A stretch of DNA of 32,309 nt, from assembly GCA_900314985.1 (NCBI GenBank), contig OMXL01000032.1:1-32309 (forward strand), read 5' to 3'. Numbering within the stretch: position 1 is the stretch's first letter; every line of letters starts with the position of its first letter. The position numbers were made by a program, and so were the translations under genes. The notes beneath the pieces are model-generated. The model was given only the letters and a program-made list of their open reading frames with translations. It made no database searches and was not told where the DNA came from. Shown piece by piece: positions 16,066 to 24,820 of this stretch. This stretch comes from an uncultured Prevotellaceae bacterium (GTDB lineage: Bacteria; Bacteroidota; Bacteroidia; Bacteroidales; Bacteroidaceae).

Positions 16066-18060
16066 ATGAAGACCCTACGACTCCTTAACTACCTGATGGT
16101 AGCAGCAGTGGCTGTTACCTTGTTGCTGTCGTGTGGCGATAAAGAACAAAAAGTTGCAGAAACCACCAAGGCAGACAGCCTGATAGGTGTTGCACATAAA
16201 AACCACGAATACGAACGACTGCTGGAGTTGGCAGATACATTACAGGCTTCTGGACACATCACTGCTGTTCAGGCCGACTACTGGCGTGGCTATGCCTATT
16301 CGCGTCAGAGTCTGATGCGTCTGGCAGAGAAATACTGGAAACAGGCCGTCAATGCTGAGATACATAATCCGGAAGAGCTGAAATACTACGCTAAGTCAGC
16401 CAACCGTCTGGCTGGTGCCTTGTTGCTGAAGGGCGAATACGAAGCGACGATGAAGGTGGCTGCCCCTGCCCTCAACAAGATGCGCAAGGCCGACTACCGC
16501 GACAATAGCGACTTTGCCTATCTGTTGGCTGCCGTAGGTTGTTGTCAGTTGAAGTTAGGCAGTCCTAACTATGCCTCCGTCAACTTTGACAGAGCCATGG
16601 AGATATTCCGTATGGTGGTAGATGCAGATCCTACCAAGCCAAACTTTACCACAGCTATTGTTGCCGTCATCACCATTACTGAGAACTATCTTCAGCTAAA
16701 TAATCATGAAGAAGCCTTCAAATGGACGCTGAAGTTCATGGAACTGCTCGACATCTATCGTCAGTTGCCCAATCCCGATTCCAACTTCATCGATAAGCAA
16801 CAGGCTCGTTTTGACATCTACCATGCCAGTGCATTGGAAGGTATGGGTAATCATGAAGAAGCGGAAATAGTATTCAATAACGCACTCAAGTCGCACTACA
16901 TCCAGACCAACCAAGGCAAGCTGGAGGCTATCAACTACCTGTTGTCTGCTAAACGTTGGGAAGAGGCTGCCGAGAATTTTGAAGTACTCGACAAGCAGAT
17001 GCAGCAATATAATGTTACCGTTTCGATGGACATCATCCAGCACTATCTGTTGCCCAAATACCGTGCCAACAAGGGTGCCCATTTTACGGAAGCCACCAAT
17101 CAGGTGAGCTATCAGATTTGTGACCAACTCGATACGGCCATTGTCCGCATGCAGCACGATGCGGCCATGGAGCTGACCACCATCTATAACACAGAACAGA
17201 AAGAGAAGGAAGTCATCGAGCAGAAGTCTGACTTGGTGCGCCAGCGTTATATGGCCACAGTCTTTGCATTGGTACTGGTTATCTGTTGCTTCGTGCTCAT
17301 CATCTATTTCCGCCACCAGTCGTCTATACGTCTGGAGAAGGCCTATAGCAAGCTGGAAGCAGCCAATGAGCGCAACAAGGAGACATCGCGCATGAAGACC
17401 TCGTTCATCCAACAGATGTCTCACGAGATTCGTACGCCGCTTAACATCCTCTCTGGCTTCACACAGGTGCTCACATCACCCAATATGAAGCTCGATGATA
17501 CCACACGCCACGAAATCAACGAGAAAATCATAGAGAATACCAACCGCATCACCGAGTTGGTCAACAAGATGCTGGAGCTGAGTGACGTCAACAGCAAGAC
17601 CGTCATAGAGCGTAACGACAAGACACCTGCCATCAAGATAGCAGAAGACGCTATCAGCGCCATCAAAGCCAACGAGGAAGCCACCATCCCCATCGAACTA
17701 AAATGGGGAGAGGGCGTCGGCCAGCTGTCGATGCAGACCAACGAACAGGCTGCTATTCGTGCCGTCATCCTGCTGTTGGACAATGCCGAGCGCTTCACCA
17801 AGGAGGGCTCTATCACCCTCACCATCAATCTGGAGGAAAACATGGTGAAGTTTATTGTGGAGGATACCGGCATTGGTGTTCCTGCCCAAGAGGCCGAACA
17901 CATCTTCGAAGAGTTTGTACAGCTGAACGAATACGAGGTAGGAACAGGTATCGGACTGACTGTAGCACGCAGCATCTGTCGCCGTCTGGGTGGCGATGTA
18001 TCGCTCGACACCACCTACACCGATGGTGCCCGCTTCGTGATACAGCTACCTATCAGCTAA
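16066..18060 (+). CDS. TPR-repeat sensor histidine kinase
   Basis: I choose the ATG at 16066, which gives a clean signal sequence ending LLLSCGDKEQ with a lipobox-like Cys, over the longer start at 16036. Residues about 30-390 form extracytoplasmic TPR-like helical repeats. A transmembrane helix follows (YMATVFALVLVICCFVLIIY, about 396-415), then a coiled coil and a kinase core. The H-box QMSHEIRTPLNILSGF contains phospho-acceptor His453. The N-box is LLDNAERF, the G1 box VEDTGIGVPAQ, and the G2 box GTGIGLTVA. No receiver domain is attached and no response regulator gene lies nearby, so its partner is elsewhere. Such TPR kinases are common in Bacteroidales; the signal is unknown. The leader gene upstream may take part in sensing. 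Confidence 0.9.
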   Translation: MKTLRLLNYLMVAAVAVTLLLSCGDKEQKVAETTKADSLIGVAHKNHEYERLLELADTLQASGHITAVQADYWRGYAYSRQSLMRLAEKYWKQAVNAEIHNPEELKYYAKSANRLAGALLLKGEYEATMKVAAPALNKMRKADYRDNSDFAYLLAAVGCCQLKLGSPNYASVNFDRAMEIFRMVVDADPTKPNFTTAIVAVITITENYLQLNNHEEAFKWTLKFMELLDIYRQLPNPDSNFIDKQQARFDIYHASALEGMGNHEEAEIVFNNALKSHYIQTNQGKLEAINYLLSAKRWEEAAENFEVLDKQMQQYNVTVSMDIIQHYLLPKYRANKGAHFTEATNQVSYQICDQLDTAIVRMQHDAAMELTTIYNTEQKEKEVIEQKSDLVRQRYMATVFALVLVICCFVLIIYFRHQSSIRLEKAYSKLEAANERNKETSRMKTSFIQQMSHEIRTPLNILSGFTQVLTSPNMKLDDTTRHEINEKIIENTNRITELVNKMLELSDVNSKTVIERNDKTPAIKIAEDAISAIKANEEATIPIELKWGEGVGQLSMQTNEQAAIRAVILLLDNAERFTKEGSITLTINLEENMVKFIVEDTGIGVPAQEAEHIFEEFVQLNEYEVGTGIGLTVARSICRRLGGDVSLDTTYTDGARFVIQLPIS

Positions 18061-18075
18061 CAATATTTGACCCCC

Positions 18076-19572
18076 TTATTTGCCGAGCTTGTTGACGTAT
18101 TTCACAGGCTCGGCTTCTTTTTTGAGTGCATCAGCAAACTGCTGAGGTTTGATGGTAACAGGACCCCGCATGAATTCAGGGACATTGTAACTCTTCAGCA
18201 ACTGACGGTGATAGTCGGGATTAGCACAAGGCAACTCAAAGGGTTTGCTGGCATGACCATTCTTGTCGATATGGGCAATGTAGGGGCGGGTGTAGTTGCT
18301 GTCGTAGCGACGACTGCTGAACACTACCCAGCGGCCATTGCTGGACCAAGAGTGGTAGCTCTCTGTGTCTGGCGAGTTGATCTCCTCCATATTGCGTACT
18401 TCACCCGTCTGTAAATCCAGCATCCAGAGGTCAGCATCGTGGTGCCAGATATGGAAGATACCATATTTAGCTACGGTAAACATCAGATAGCGGCCGTCAG
18501 GCGAGATGCGTGGCAGCGTGGCACTCTTACCCAATGAGTCGGCAGCAAAGACCAGTTCACGAGGACCAAACTGCATGGTTTCTGGGTCGAAACGCTTCTT
18601 GTAGAGGTTGTACTTAGCCTCCTGCGTTCTTGTCACAAACTCTTTTCCCTTGTCTATCGTGTCACGATACTCAAAGTGAGCGCTGCAGTAGTAGAGCGCC
18701 TTGCCGTCGGGAGCCCAGAAGGGAAAACACTCCATCTCTGTGGTGTCGTTCTCGATGTTGGTCACCTCGTTCTTCTCTACATCATAGGCAATAAGGTCGC
18801 TTTCTGAGTCGAACACCTCAATCTTATTGGGATTGACGCTATGGAATATCTGGCCCGTCATATTGGTAGAATAGACGATGAGCTTGAGCCATGGATGCCA
18901 TGCAGGATAGACGCCAGCAGAAAGAATAGAGTCATTCTTCATGCCTACCTTCTTGATGGTTCCATCGTAGGCTATGATGGTACCACCCATGTTATGACGG
19001 GCGTGGAACTGCATTCTGTCAGGATTGTACTGCTGGTAGTTATGGCAGTTGATACACTGTCCCTGAGCACCTTCAGAACAGAGCAGATTATCATAGATGA
19101 CGCTCTCGTCATAGTTTTCCAGACAGCGCTGATTGATGGTCAGCTCCTCATAGGTCACATAAGAAGGCGGAATGAGTCGATAGCTGATATAGGAATCGAT
19201 AGAGTCTGGCGAGACAAAGATGTCGAAGGACTTGTAGCGTGTCCAGCTGTCATTCTCCTCCGCATAGACCTCTACCTTGATGGCATTGCCCTTGGCAGCC
19301 TCTTTCAGTCGCTGCCAGTCGTCAGCGTCAGGCTGTATCTTGTCGCCTCCACAAATCACCTCTTCTGTACCTGCCGTCAGTCTGGCTACCACCTCGTCGG
19401 CCTTGCCGTCGATTTGGAAGGTCAGCGGCGCGATATTGATGGGCACCGTGACGTTGGTATAGTCAGGATAGATAGCAGGCAGCTGATCAGCGTCCTTGTA
19501 GTTCTGTGGTATCTGGTTTCCACAGCCTACCAGCATCGTGGCTACTGTGGCAAATAAAAGCAGTCTTTTCAT
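18076..19572 (-). CDS. PD40/TolB-like beta-propeller lipoprotein with a CxxCH heme-binding motif
   Basis: The 498-residue protein has a lipoprotein signal (MKRLLLFATVATMLVGCGNQ, lipid-acceptor Cys17). A fibronectin-like N-terminal domain (about 35-120) and a region with QCINCHNYQQ (about 171-180) come next. PD40-type propeller blades follow: AYDGTIKKVG, YPAWHPWLKLIVYSTNMTG, FPFWAPDGKALYYCS, LPRISPDGRYLMFTVA and SWSSNGRWVVFSSRR. CINCH is a c-type heme attachment motif, and nearby His residues (FHARHNM) could supply the sixth ligand. Whether heme is bound cannot be told. The gene is one base after a DUF6057 membrane protein gene in the same leftward operon, so the pair probably acts together at the cell surface. 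Confidence 0.8.
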   Translation of the reverse strand: MKRLLLFATVATMLVGCGNQIPQNYKDADQLPAIYPDYTNVTVPINIAPLTFQIDGKADEVVARLTAGTEEVICGGDKIQPDADDWQRLKEAAKGNAIKVEVYAEENDSWTRYKSFDIFVSPDSIDSYISYRLIPPSYVTYEELTINQRCLENYDESVIYDNLLCSEGAQGQCINCHNYQQYNPDRMQFHARHNMGGTIIAYDGTIKKVGMKNDSILSAGVYPAWHPWLKLIVYSTNMTGQIFHSVNPNKIEVFDSESDLIAYDVEKNEVTNIENDTTEMECFPFWAPDGKALYYCSAHFEYRDTIDKGKEFVTRTQEAKYNLYKKRFDPETMQFGPRELVFAADSLGKSATLPRISPDGRYLMFTVAKYGIFHIWHHDADLWMLDLQTGEVRNMEEINSPDTESYHSWSSNGRWVVFSSRRYDSNYTRPYIAHIDKNGHASKPFELPCANPDYHRQLLKSYNVPEFMRGPVTIKPQQFADALKKEAEPVKYVNKLGK

Positions 19573-19573
19573 A

Positions 19574-21373
19574 TCAATAATAGGTAATATCTCTTAAGAA
19601 GAAGAATTCGAAATAGTAGGTGGAGCCAAAATAGTTTAAGATGTACATCCTGTTACTGGGCGACGGGTCCTTCTTGAATTGCTGCAACAGGCGCATAAAG
19701 CCGTTGAAGCTCTCCTTGACACCGGGTTCGAGCACCCACTCGTCCAAGCCTTCCTGACCCTGCAAATTGGCAAAGAGCCAGGCAGCCTCTTGGAAGATGC
19801 GTGGTGGCATCTTCGTCTCGCCGTTCAGCTGTACATAATGGTCGAATCGAGGCCAAAAAAGGTCTGGGTCTCTGGTCCACATGGCACCTAAGACGGCCTG
19901 CTCCTGGAAGTAGATGTCGTCGGCATCCTGCTCGGCCAGCGCAGTCATCAGCGATTTCTCCACATAGCCTTCTACGGCATCCAGCTTGTCGGTATAGTGC
20001 ATCATGCGCTTGATGGGGCCCATCTCTTCATCCTTAGCCAGCAGCGTGGAGTCGTTGAGCAGCGTCTCCATGTGGTCTGCCCAACCACCATAGTAGCTGG
20101 TCTGACGGAGGATATCTAAGAACTTCTTGGCAGCTTGTGGCTCCTTGTTTAAGGTGGCACAACGCGCCAGGTCTTTCAGCTGCTCTACATTCCAGCCATA
20201 CTCCACGCCTTCCTCCATACAGACACGGTGACACTCGTTCATGGCACCATACTGATAGAGCATCATGCGACCAGCAACGTGCGACATGAAGACGGGCAGC
20301 GGTGTGTTGGACCTCTTGGAACCCTTGGCGAATTTATACATCTCGTCACACTGACGACCCAGTCGGCTCAGCGCCAGATTGTGCATCATCACGATGGCTC
20401 GGGTGGGCTCACCGTCTTGCTTCGTTCCTACTTTAATAACGCCTTCCCAGTCGGCCTTCTCAATGCAGCGCTGCATGGCCAGCTCGTGGTGGAAGTTAGC
20501 ATCCTTATACCAGAAATGATAGACGCCTGCTCCAAGGACGAGAAGCGTAGCCAGAGGCACGATATAGGTGGTGAACACGGTGCTGTTGGCCTTCTGCGCT
20601 GGACGCTTATAGCGATAGATGGCAGTCATCGCCAAGTAGTAGGCGGCCAGCACATAGTAGGAAATATAGTATGCGGGATAACTGTCGGCAATAGAGAAGA
20701 CGGGGATGGCCGTCCTGTAGATGTCGACAATGTTGGTGCCACAATAGACAAAACGATAGTAAAGCAGCGGAATGGCAATAATGCTCAGCAGCGCCGTGAC
20801 GCTCTGACGCCATGCAAATACGGCCATCAGTACGACGGCAGCTAATGCATAGACGCCCATCAGTGGATAGCCCACCAGCGTCGTCAGCACGATGAAGGCG
20901 GCTCGCAACCACTTGTTTTCTGGCAGACTGCGGAATGCCCACAGCAGGGCGGTAGCTGCTGTGGTGCCGATAGTAGCTACATAGAAGTAGCCTGGCAGTT
21001 TGATGAAGTAGATCCAGTAGCCCAAATCCATGTTAGCCACCAAGAGGATAGCCACGGGAATCACCGTCAGCACCGTCCATCTCTCAGCAATGTTAAACGC
21101 CCGCTTCGTCAGCCACATCAGTAGCAGCCACCAGCAGCAGAGCAGTATCACGCCCACCCAGGGATAATAGAAATGCTGGGTGAAGAAGGTTGCCAGATAG
21201 GAAAGCATACCTCCAGGCATCGCCATCATCTGTTGGAAGAACAATGACGTAGTCAGGAAAACATTGTGCTGCTGGACCTTCCACAGCAGGTCAGATTCAA
21301 AGAAGAGCAATACAGTGGCCACCGCTATCAGCGTTACCAGCCAGAGTGCTATAGGTTGTAGTTTTTTCTTCAT
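19574..21373 (-). CDS. DUF6057-type membrane protein with C-terminal helical-repeat domain
   Basis: The 599-residue protein has about nine to ten transmembrane helices in residues 1-300. The first is PIALWLVTLIAVATVLLFF. WVGVILLCCWWLLLMWL and VPLATLLVLGAGVYHFW are later ones. A soluble C-terminal half of about 300 residues follows, with paired helices resembling TPR repeats. The layout matches the DUF6057 family of Bacteroidales, whose function is unknown. It is followed after one base by the PD40 lipoprotein, a gene pair that suggests a joint envelope function. The minus-strand box TAATTTTG at 21403-21410 is the likely promoter. Confidence 0.7.
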   Translation of the reverse strand: MKKKLQPIALWLVTLIAVATVLLFFESDLLWKVQQHNVFLTTSLFFQQMMAMPGGMLSYLATFFTQHFYYPWVGVILLCCWWLLLMWLTKRAFNIAERWTVLTVIPVAILLVANMDLGYWIYFIKLPGYFYVATIGTTAATALLWAFRSLPENKWLRAAFIVLTTLVGYPLMGVYALAAVVLMAVFAWRQSVTALLSIIAIPLLYYRFVYCGTNIVDIYRTAIPVFSIADSYPAYYISYYVLAAYYLAMTAIYRYKRPAQKANSTVFTTYIVPLATLLVLGAGVYHFWYKDANFHHELAMQRCIEKADWEGVIKVGTKQDGEPTRAIVMMHNLALSRLGRQCDEMYKFAKGSKRSNTPLPVFMSHVAGRMMLYQYGAMNECHRVCMEEGVEYGWNVEQLKDLARCATLNKEPQAAKKFLDILRQTSYYGGWADHMETLLNDSTLLAKDEEMGPIKRMMHYTDKLDAVEGYVEKSLMTALAEQDADDIYFQEQAVLGAMWTRDPDLFWPRFDHYVQLNGETKMPPRIFQEAAWLFANLQGQEGLDEWVLEPGVKESFNGFMRLLQQFKKDPSPSNRMYILNYFGSTYYFEFFFLRDITYY

Positions 21374-21402
21374 CGGTCTGTCAAGAGATGGTTTTCAGCC
21401 GG

Positions 21403-21495
21403 CAAAATTACAAAATAATTGTTGAATATTCACTTGTTTCATGGAAATTATTACTACTTTCTGCTGTTTTGTTTCAATAATTTGTTGTACCTTTG
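21403..21495. promoter_or_regulatory. Divergent promoters between DUF6057 and EamA genes
   Basis: The minus-strand box TAATTTTG (21403-21410) serves the leftward pair and the plus-strand box TACCTTTG (21488-21495) serves the EamA gene 23 bases downstream. Confidence 0.65.
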
Positions 21496-21517
21496 CGCTC
21501 ACAAACAAAACAGAACG

Positions 21518-22429
21518 ATGACTTATTCAGGTGAAGGAAAGACAGGTTGGGGCCATTTCGTGGCATTTCTCACGGTGGCCGTTTGGGGTAGCACATTTGT
21601 GTTTACCAAGATGCTGTTACTCAACGGTCTGTCGCCTGCCCAGATTTTCACGCTCCGTTTTATCATTGCCTACGCATTGCTGTTGGCATTTGAACTGACG
21701 ACCAGATGGCAGTCGTTCCGACTGTTTAGCGCCTCGCTACGCGACGAATTCATCATGCTGCTGTTAGGCATCACAGGAGGCTCGGCATACTTTCTGACGG
21801 AGAATGCGGCCATGCTTTATACGACGGCCACCAACACGTCGCTCATCGTCTGTTCGTGTCCGCTGTTTGCCATGCTATTGGTGGCGCTGGTCTATCGCAA
21901 GAGCGAACGCTTCTCCAGCCTACAGGTGGTAGGCTCGCTACTGGCCTGTCTGGGTATGGCTGTCGTCGTGCTGAACGGCCATTTTGTGTTGCACCTCTCT
22001 CCTTTGGGCGACATGCTGGCCTTTGGTGCTTGTATCTGCTGGGCTGTCTATTCCTTGCTGATGAAGGATGTGACGAAACGCTATTCCACCTTCTTCATTA
22101 CCCGCAAGGTGTTCTTCTACGGACTGGTGACCATCATGCCCTATTATCTGCTGTTCCCTGGCTTTCCTTCGATGGAGGTCATCTTCAGCAGTCAAGTGCT
22201 TTGGAACCTGCTGTTCCTGGGCGTGGTGGCCTCTATGGTCTGCTTCCTGCTGTGGAACTGGGTGATTCGCGTATTGGGGGCTGTCGTGGCCACCAACTGG
22301 GTCTATTTCAACCCGATTGTCACCATACTTTTTGCCTGGTGGCTGTTGCACGAACAGATTACGCCTTGGTTCATCTTGGGTACGCTGCTGATTCTTGCGG
22401 GCATGTACCTCTGTGACAAGCGGAAATAA
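21518..22429 (+). CDS. EamA/DMT-family transporter
   Basis: The start at 21518 (MTYSGEGKTGWGHFVAF) is preferred, because the longer frame from 21419 begins upstream of the TACCTTTG promoter box. The protein is about 303 residues with ten helices in two EamA repeats. The first repeat has AVWGSTFVFTKMLL and the second has GACICWAVYSLLMKDVTKRY. The family exports or imports small metabolites such as amino acids or nucleotide precursors. The substrate is not predictable here. The mutarotase-like gene begins 34 bases downstream and may share the transcript. Confidence 0.88.
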   Translation: MTYSGEGKTGWGHFVAFLTVAVWGSTFVFTKMLLLNGLSPAQIFTLRFIIAYALLLAFELTTRWQSFRLFSASLRDEFIMLLLGITGGSAYFLTENAAMLYTTATNTSLIVCSCPLFAMLLVALVYRKSERFSSLQVVGSLLACLGMAVVVLNGHFVLHLSPLGDMLAFGACICWAVYSLLMKDVTKRYSTFFITRKVFFYGLVTIMPYYLLFPGFPSMEVIFSSQVLWNLLFLGVVASMVCFLLWNWVIRVLGAVVATNWVYFNPIVTILFAWWLLHEQITPWFILGTLLILAGMYLCDKRK

Positions 22430-22463
22430 GACAAAAAACTGAAAACAACCAAACTATAACTAT

Positions 22464-23315
22464 ATGAAAAAACAACTATTCCTCCTGCTGGCCTTGCTGA
22501 CACCACTGGCCAGTATGGCCCAACAGCAACTGACTGTGGGCGACGTGACCATGACCATCAACCCTGAGAAGGGTGCCAGAATCCTGTCGTTCCAATACAA
22601 GGGACAGGAGATGATCTCACAACTGAAAGCACCAGAATCTTTTGGCAGTACCTTCTGGACCAGTCCGCAGAAAGAATGGAATTGGCCTCCCGTCAAGGAG
22701 TTCGACAAGATGCCGTATCAGGTAGAGGAACGCGACGGCAGCCTCATCCTAACCAGCGAAGTATCGCCACGACTGAAGTGCCGCGTTCGCAAGGAGTTCA
22801 CCACTGACAAGAAGGACAACGCCATCGTCATCACCTACTCTATCATCAACGAGGGCGACGAAGAGCGCCAGGTGGCTCCGTGGGAGATTACGCGCGTAGA
22901 GAACAAGGGTGGCGTCATCTTCTTCGATGCCCCACTCGATGGCATCACGCCTGCCGATCTCATGCCCTTTACGGCCGCCAATGGTGCCGTATGGTACCAG
23001 CCTGACGAAGTAGCCCAGAATCGTAAGATCAATGCAGACGGCAAGGGCTGGTATGCCTATTGCAACGACGGCCTGCTACTGCTGAAGACCTTCGACGACC
23101 TACAGCCCTCGCAGCCCGCTCCTGGCGAAGCCGAGATACAGGTCTATGTCAATCGTGGCAAGACCTTCATCGAACTGGAGTGCCAGGGTGCCTACACCAC
23201 CCTCAAGCCCCACGAACAACTCAGCTGGACCGTCCGCTGGCATCTGCTACCCTTCAAAGGTAATGCCGAGCCCTCAGCAAAGCTGATGAAGACCATCAAG
23301 AAATATCTGCATTAG
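22464..23315 (+). CDS. Secreted galactose-mutarotase-like (DUF4380-type) protein
   Basis: The 283-residue protein has a signal peptide (MKKQLFLLLALLTPLASMAQ). The mature part shows the beta-sandwich pattern of aldose-1-epimerase-like proteins: NPEKGARILSFQYKGQEMIS near the N-terminus, GSTFWTSPQKEWNWPP, and ITYSIINEGDEERQVAPWEI in the middle. The DUF4380 family shares this fold. Catalytic residues of true mutarotases are not obvious, so it may bind or modify a carbohydrate rather than epimerise it. It is the last core gene before the accessory region, and the left inverted arm of the VapE unit begins 23 bases after its stop. Confidence 0.7.
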   Translation: MKKQLFLLLALLTPLASMAQQQLTVGDVTMTINPEKGARILSFQYKGQEMISQLKAPESFGSTFWTSPQKEWNWPPVKEFDKMPYQVEERDGSLILTSEVSPRLKCRVRKEFTTDKKDNAIVITYSIINEGDEERQVAPWEITRVENKGGVIFFDAPLDGITPADLMPFTAANGAVWYQPDEVAQNRKINADGKGWYAYCNDGLLLLKTFDDLQPSQPAPGEAEIQVYVNRGKTFIELECQGAYTTLKPHEQLSWTVRWHLLPFKGNAEPSAKLMKTIKKYLH

Positions 23316-23338
23316 ACAGCATTTTGCCAAAACGCAAA

Positions 23339-23446
23339 AGACCTCCCCAGGTACCCTAATCTTCTGAAACCCCTCTAAATAAAGGGCAAAAGAAAGGGTA
23401 CCTCTTTTTTCAAGAGGTACCCTAGAGGTACCCAAGACCTCCCCTT
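23339..23446. repeat. Left inverted arm of the VapE unit (about 108 bases)
   Basis: The outer 32 bases (23339-23370) are the perfect reverse complement of 24898-24929. Further in are a 12-bp hairpin (23395-23406 with 23412-23423) and an additional GGTACC block, in the same order as in the right arm. GGTACC occurs at 23350, 23397, 23416 and 23427. The middle section (23371-23394) differs from the right arm. Confidence 0.9.
23395..23423. terminator. Hairpin in left arm, probable terminator of the VapE gene
   Basis: AGGGTACCTCTT pairs with AAGAGGTACCCT across a 5-base loop. On the minus strand TTCTTTTG follows, which fits a terminator for the leftward VapE gene. Its counterpart in the right arm lies upstream of the promoter and cannot have that role. 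Confidence 0.6.
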
Positions 23447-23454
23447 TTTCCTAT

Positions 23455-24675
23455 TTACGCCGCCTTCAGAGGTACTGCGAAGTAGTGGGCTACGTTGTGG
23501 CAAATCTTGACCTCGAAGCCCAAATCCTTCATGGCGTTGCCCAGATGCACCTTGGCGCTGTGGTTGATTTCCAGTGATGGATACTTGTCCTTGATCACCT
23601 TCAGCATCTCTGTGCTGCTCATCGTCTTGGTGCGCTCGCCCTCAGTGGGCTTGCGGAAGCAGATCTCTACCAGCTCCGCCATATCCTTCACCTCCATGTA
23701 CTCCTGGTTGAGCTGCTGGATGCGGGCTACCTCGTCGTTGTGGAACCAGTAGGGTGCCTCGTCCTCCTGCAGCTCGTGCATCACCTGAGCATAGAGCTGG
23801 TCGTAGTCGATGTCGCCCGCATTGTCGATGAACTGACCCTCAGGAATCGTCAGGCAGATGTAGCGGCGAGAACCCGTGGGGTCTGTCAGCGGGTGCGGAT
23901 TGTTTGTGGTGGCTACGAACGACGCATAGCGAGGACGGTCTTCCTGCGAGGCGCCATAGATGGGGCGTCCGTTCACTTTCGACTTCGACAGCGTCTGCTT
24001 CAGCTGGGCATGCTGGCTGGGGCGGATGGCTTCCAGCTCATCCAGGTTCACCAGCAGATTGTTGCTCAGCGCCATCTCCTTGTCGAACTTGTTCGAGAGG
24101 TTCAGGTGATCCAAGTAGTACTCGCGCAAGTGCTGGGGCAGCAGTCTTCGCAGAAAGGTCGTCTTGCCACAACCCTGGGCACCAATCAGCGTGGGCACGC
24201 ACTCGTTGCCGTGGTCTGTGTCCAACTGCAGCCAGTGGGCCACCGTCGAGCGCATCCAGATGGTCAGGAAGTTCAGTTGCTCAGAGCTGATGCCTGGCAG
24301 TCGTGAGAAGAGCTTGGCCACGTGGTTCTTGCCGTCCCACTGGGGCAGGCCATTCAGGTAGTCCTTGATGGGGTCGTAGCTCTCCACCTCCTCAGAGTTG
24401 ATGTACTCCTGGATGTCGCTCTTCGAACCGCCCTCCTCGAACACGTCCTCACGCTTGGCCTGAATCACGATGCTGTTCAGCGCTTTCTGCGTCAGCACGC
24501 GATACTCCTCCACGCTGCCGTCCTCCGCCCTCTTGGCGAACTCCGTTTTTCCGTTCAGCACGTTGTGTCTGAAGGCGTAATGCTCGTCCAGAAACACTTC
24601 GATGCTCAACACATTTCCAATTGTCTCGTTGTTTTTCATGGTACAATTACCGTTGTTAATGTTTTGTTGTGTCAT
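23455..24675 (-). CDS. VapE/VirE-family P-loop ATPase (D5-like helicase core) inside inverted arms
   Basis: The 406-residue protein has Walker A LIGAQGCGKTTF at residues 163-174, Walker B LLVNLDELE at 207-215, a sensor-1 segment FVATTNNPHPLTDP (253-266) and the arginine pair SRRY (269-272). These are the marks of the virulence-associated E (VapE) domain, related to superfamily 3 and D5-type replicative helicases of phages and satellites. The N-terminal ~100 residues are short and lack the primase module often fused to VapE in Bacteroidales. A winged-helix-like tail closes the protein. A leftward promoter (TATCTTTG, 24736-24743) gives a leader of about 53 bases. The gene fills the space between the two inverted arms, its stop lying 9 bases from the left arm. 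I infer an element-encoded replication or maintenance protein. Confidence 0.85.
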   Translation of the reverse strand: MTQQNINNGNCTMKNNETIGNVLSIEVFLDEHYAFRHNVLNGKTEFAKRAEDGSVEEYRVLTQKALNSIVIQAKREDVFEEGGSKSDIQEYINSEEVESYDPIKDYLNGLPQWDGKNHVAKLFSRLPGISSEQLNFLTIWMRSTVAHWLQLDTDHGNECVPTLIGAQGCGKTTFLRRLLPQHLREYYLDHLNLSNKFDKEMALSNNLLVNLDELEAIRPSQHAQLKQTLSKSKVNGRPIYGASQEDRPRYASFVATTNNPHPLTDPTGSRRYICLTIPEGQFIDNAGDIDYDQLYAQVMHELQEDEAPYWFHNDEVARIQQLNQEYMEVKDMAELVEICFRKPTEGERTKTMSSTEMLKVIKDKYPSLEINHSAKVHLGNAMKDLGFEVKICHNVAHYFAVPLKAA

Positions 24676-24735
24676 TGGTTAATTAAAATTTTTAATAGTT
24701 AAACATTTAGTTTTTTGGAACTCATTTTCCAACTG

Positions 24736-24743
24736 CAAAGATA
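24736..24743 (-). promoter_or_regulatory. Promoter -7 box of the VapE gene
   Basis: TATCTTTG on the minus strand with TTG 20 bases upstream. It lies inside the inverted arms, so the unit carries its own promoter. Confidence 0.7.
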
Positions 24744-24820
24744 CAAAATTTTTTCGTCATTTGCAAGGTTTTGCTCTACGGCGTGCGCTCCGAATTTCGA
24801 TTTTAACATTTCAAGATGCG

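Noticed and set aside
17421-18014. Minus-strand frame (197 codons) opposite the histidine kinase
   Set aside because: It is antisense to the conserved H-, N- and G-boxes, and its Ser/Met/Leu-rich translation is typical of a shadow frame.
21419-21517. N-terminal extension of the EamA gene
   Set aside because: The extension lies across the TACCTTTG promoter box; starting at 21518 gives a standard EamA N-terminus.
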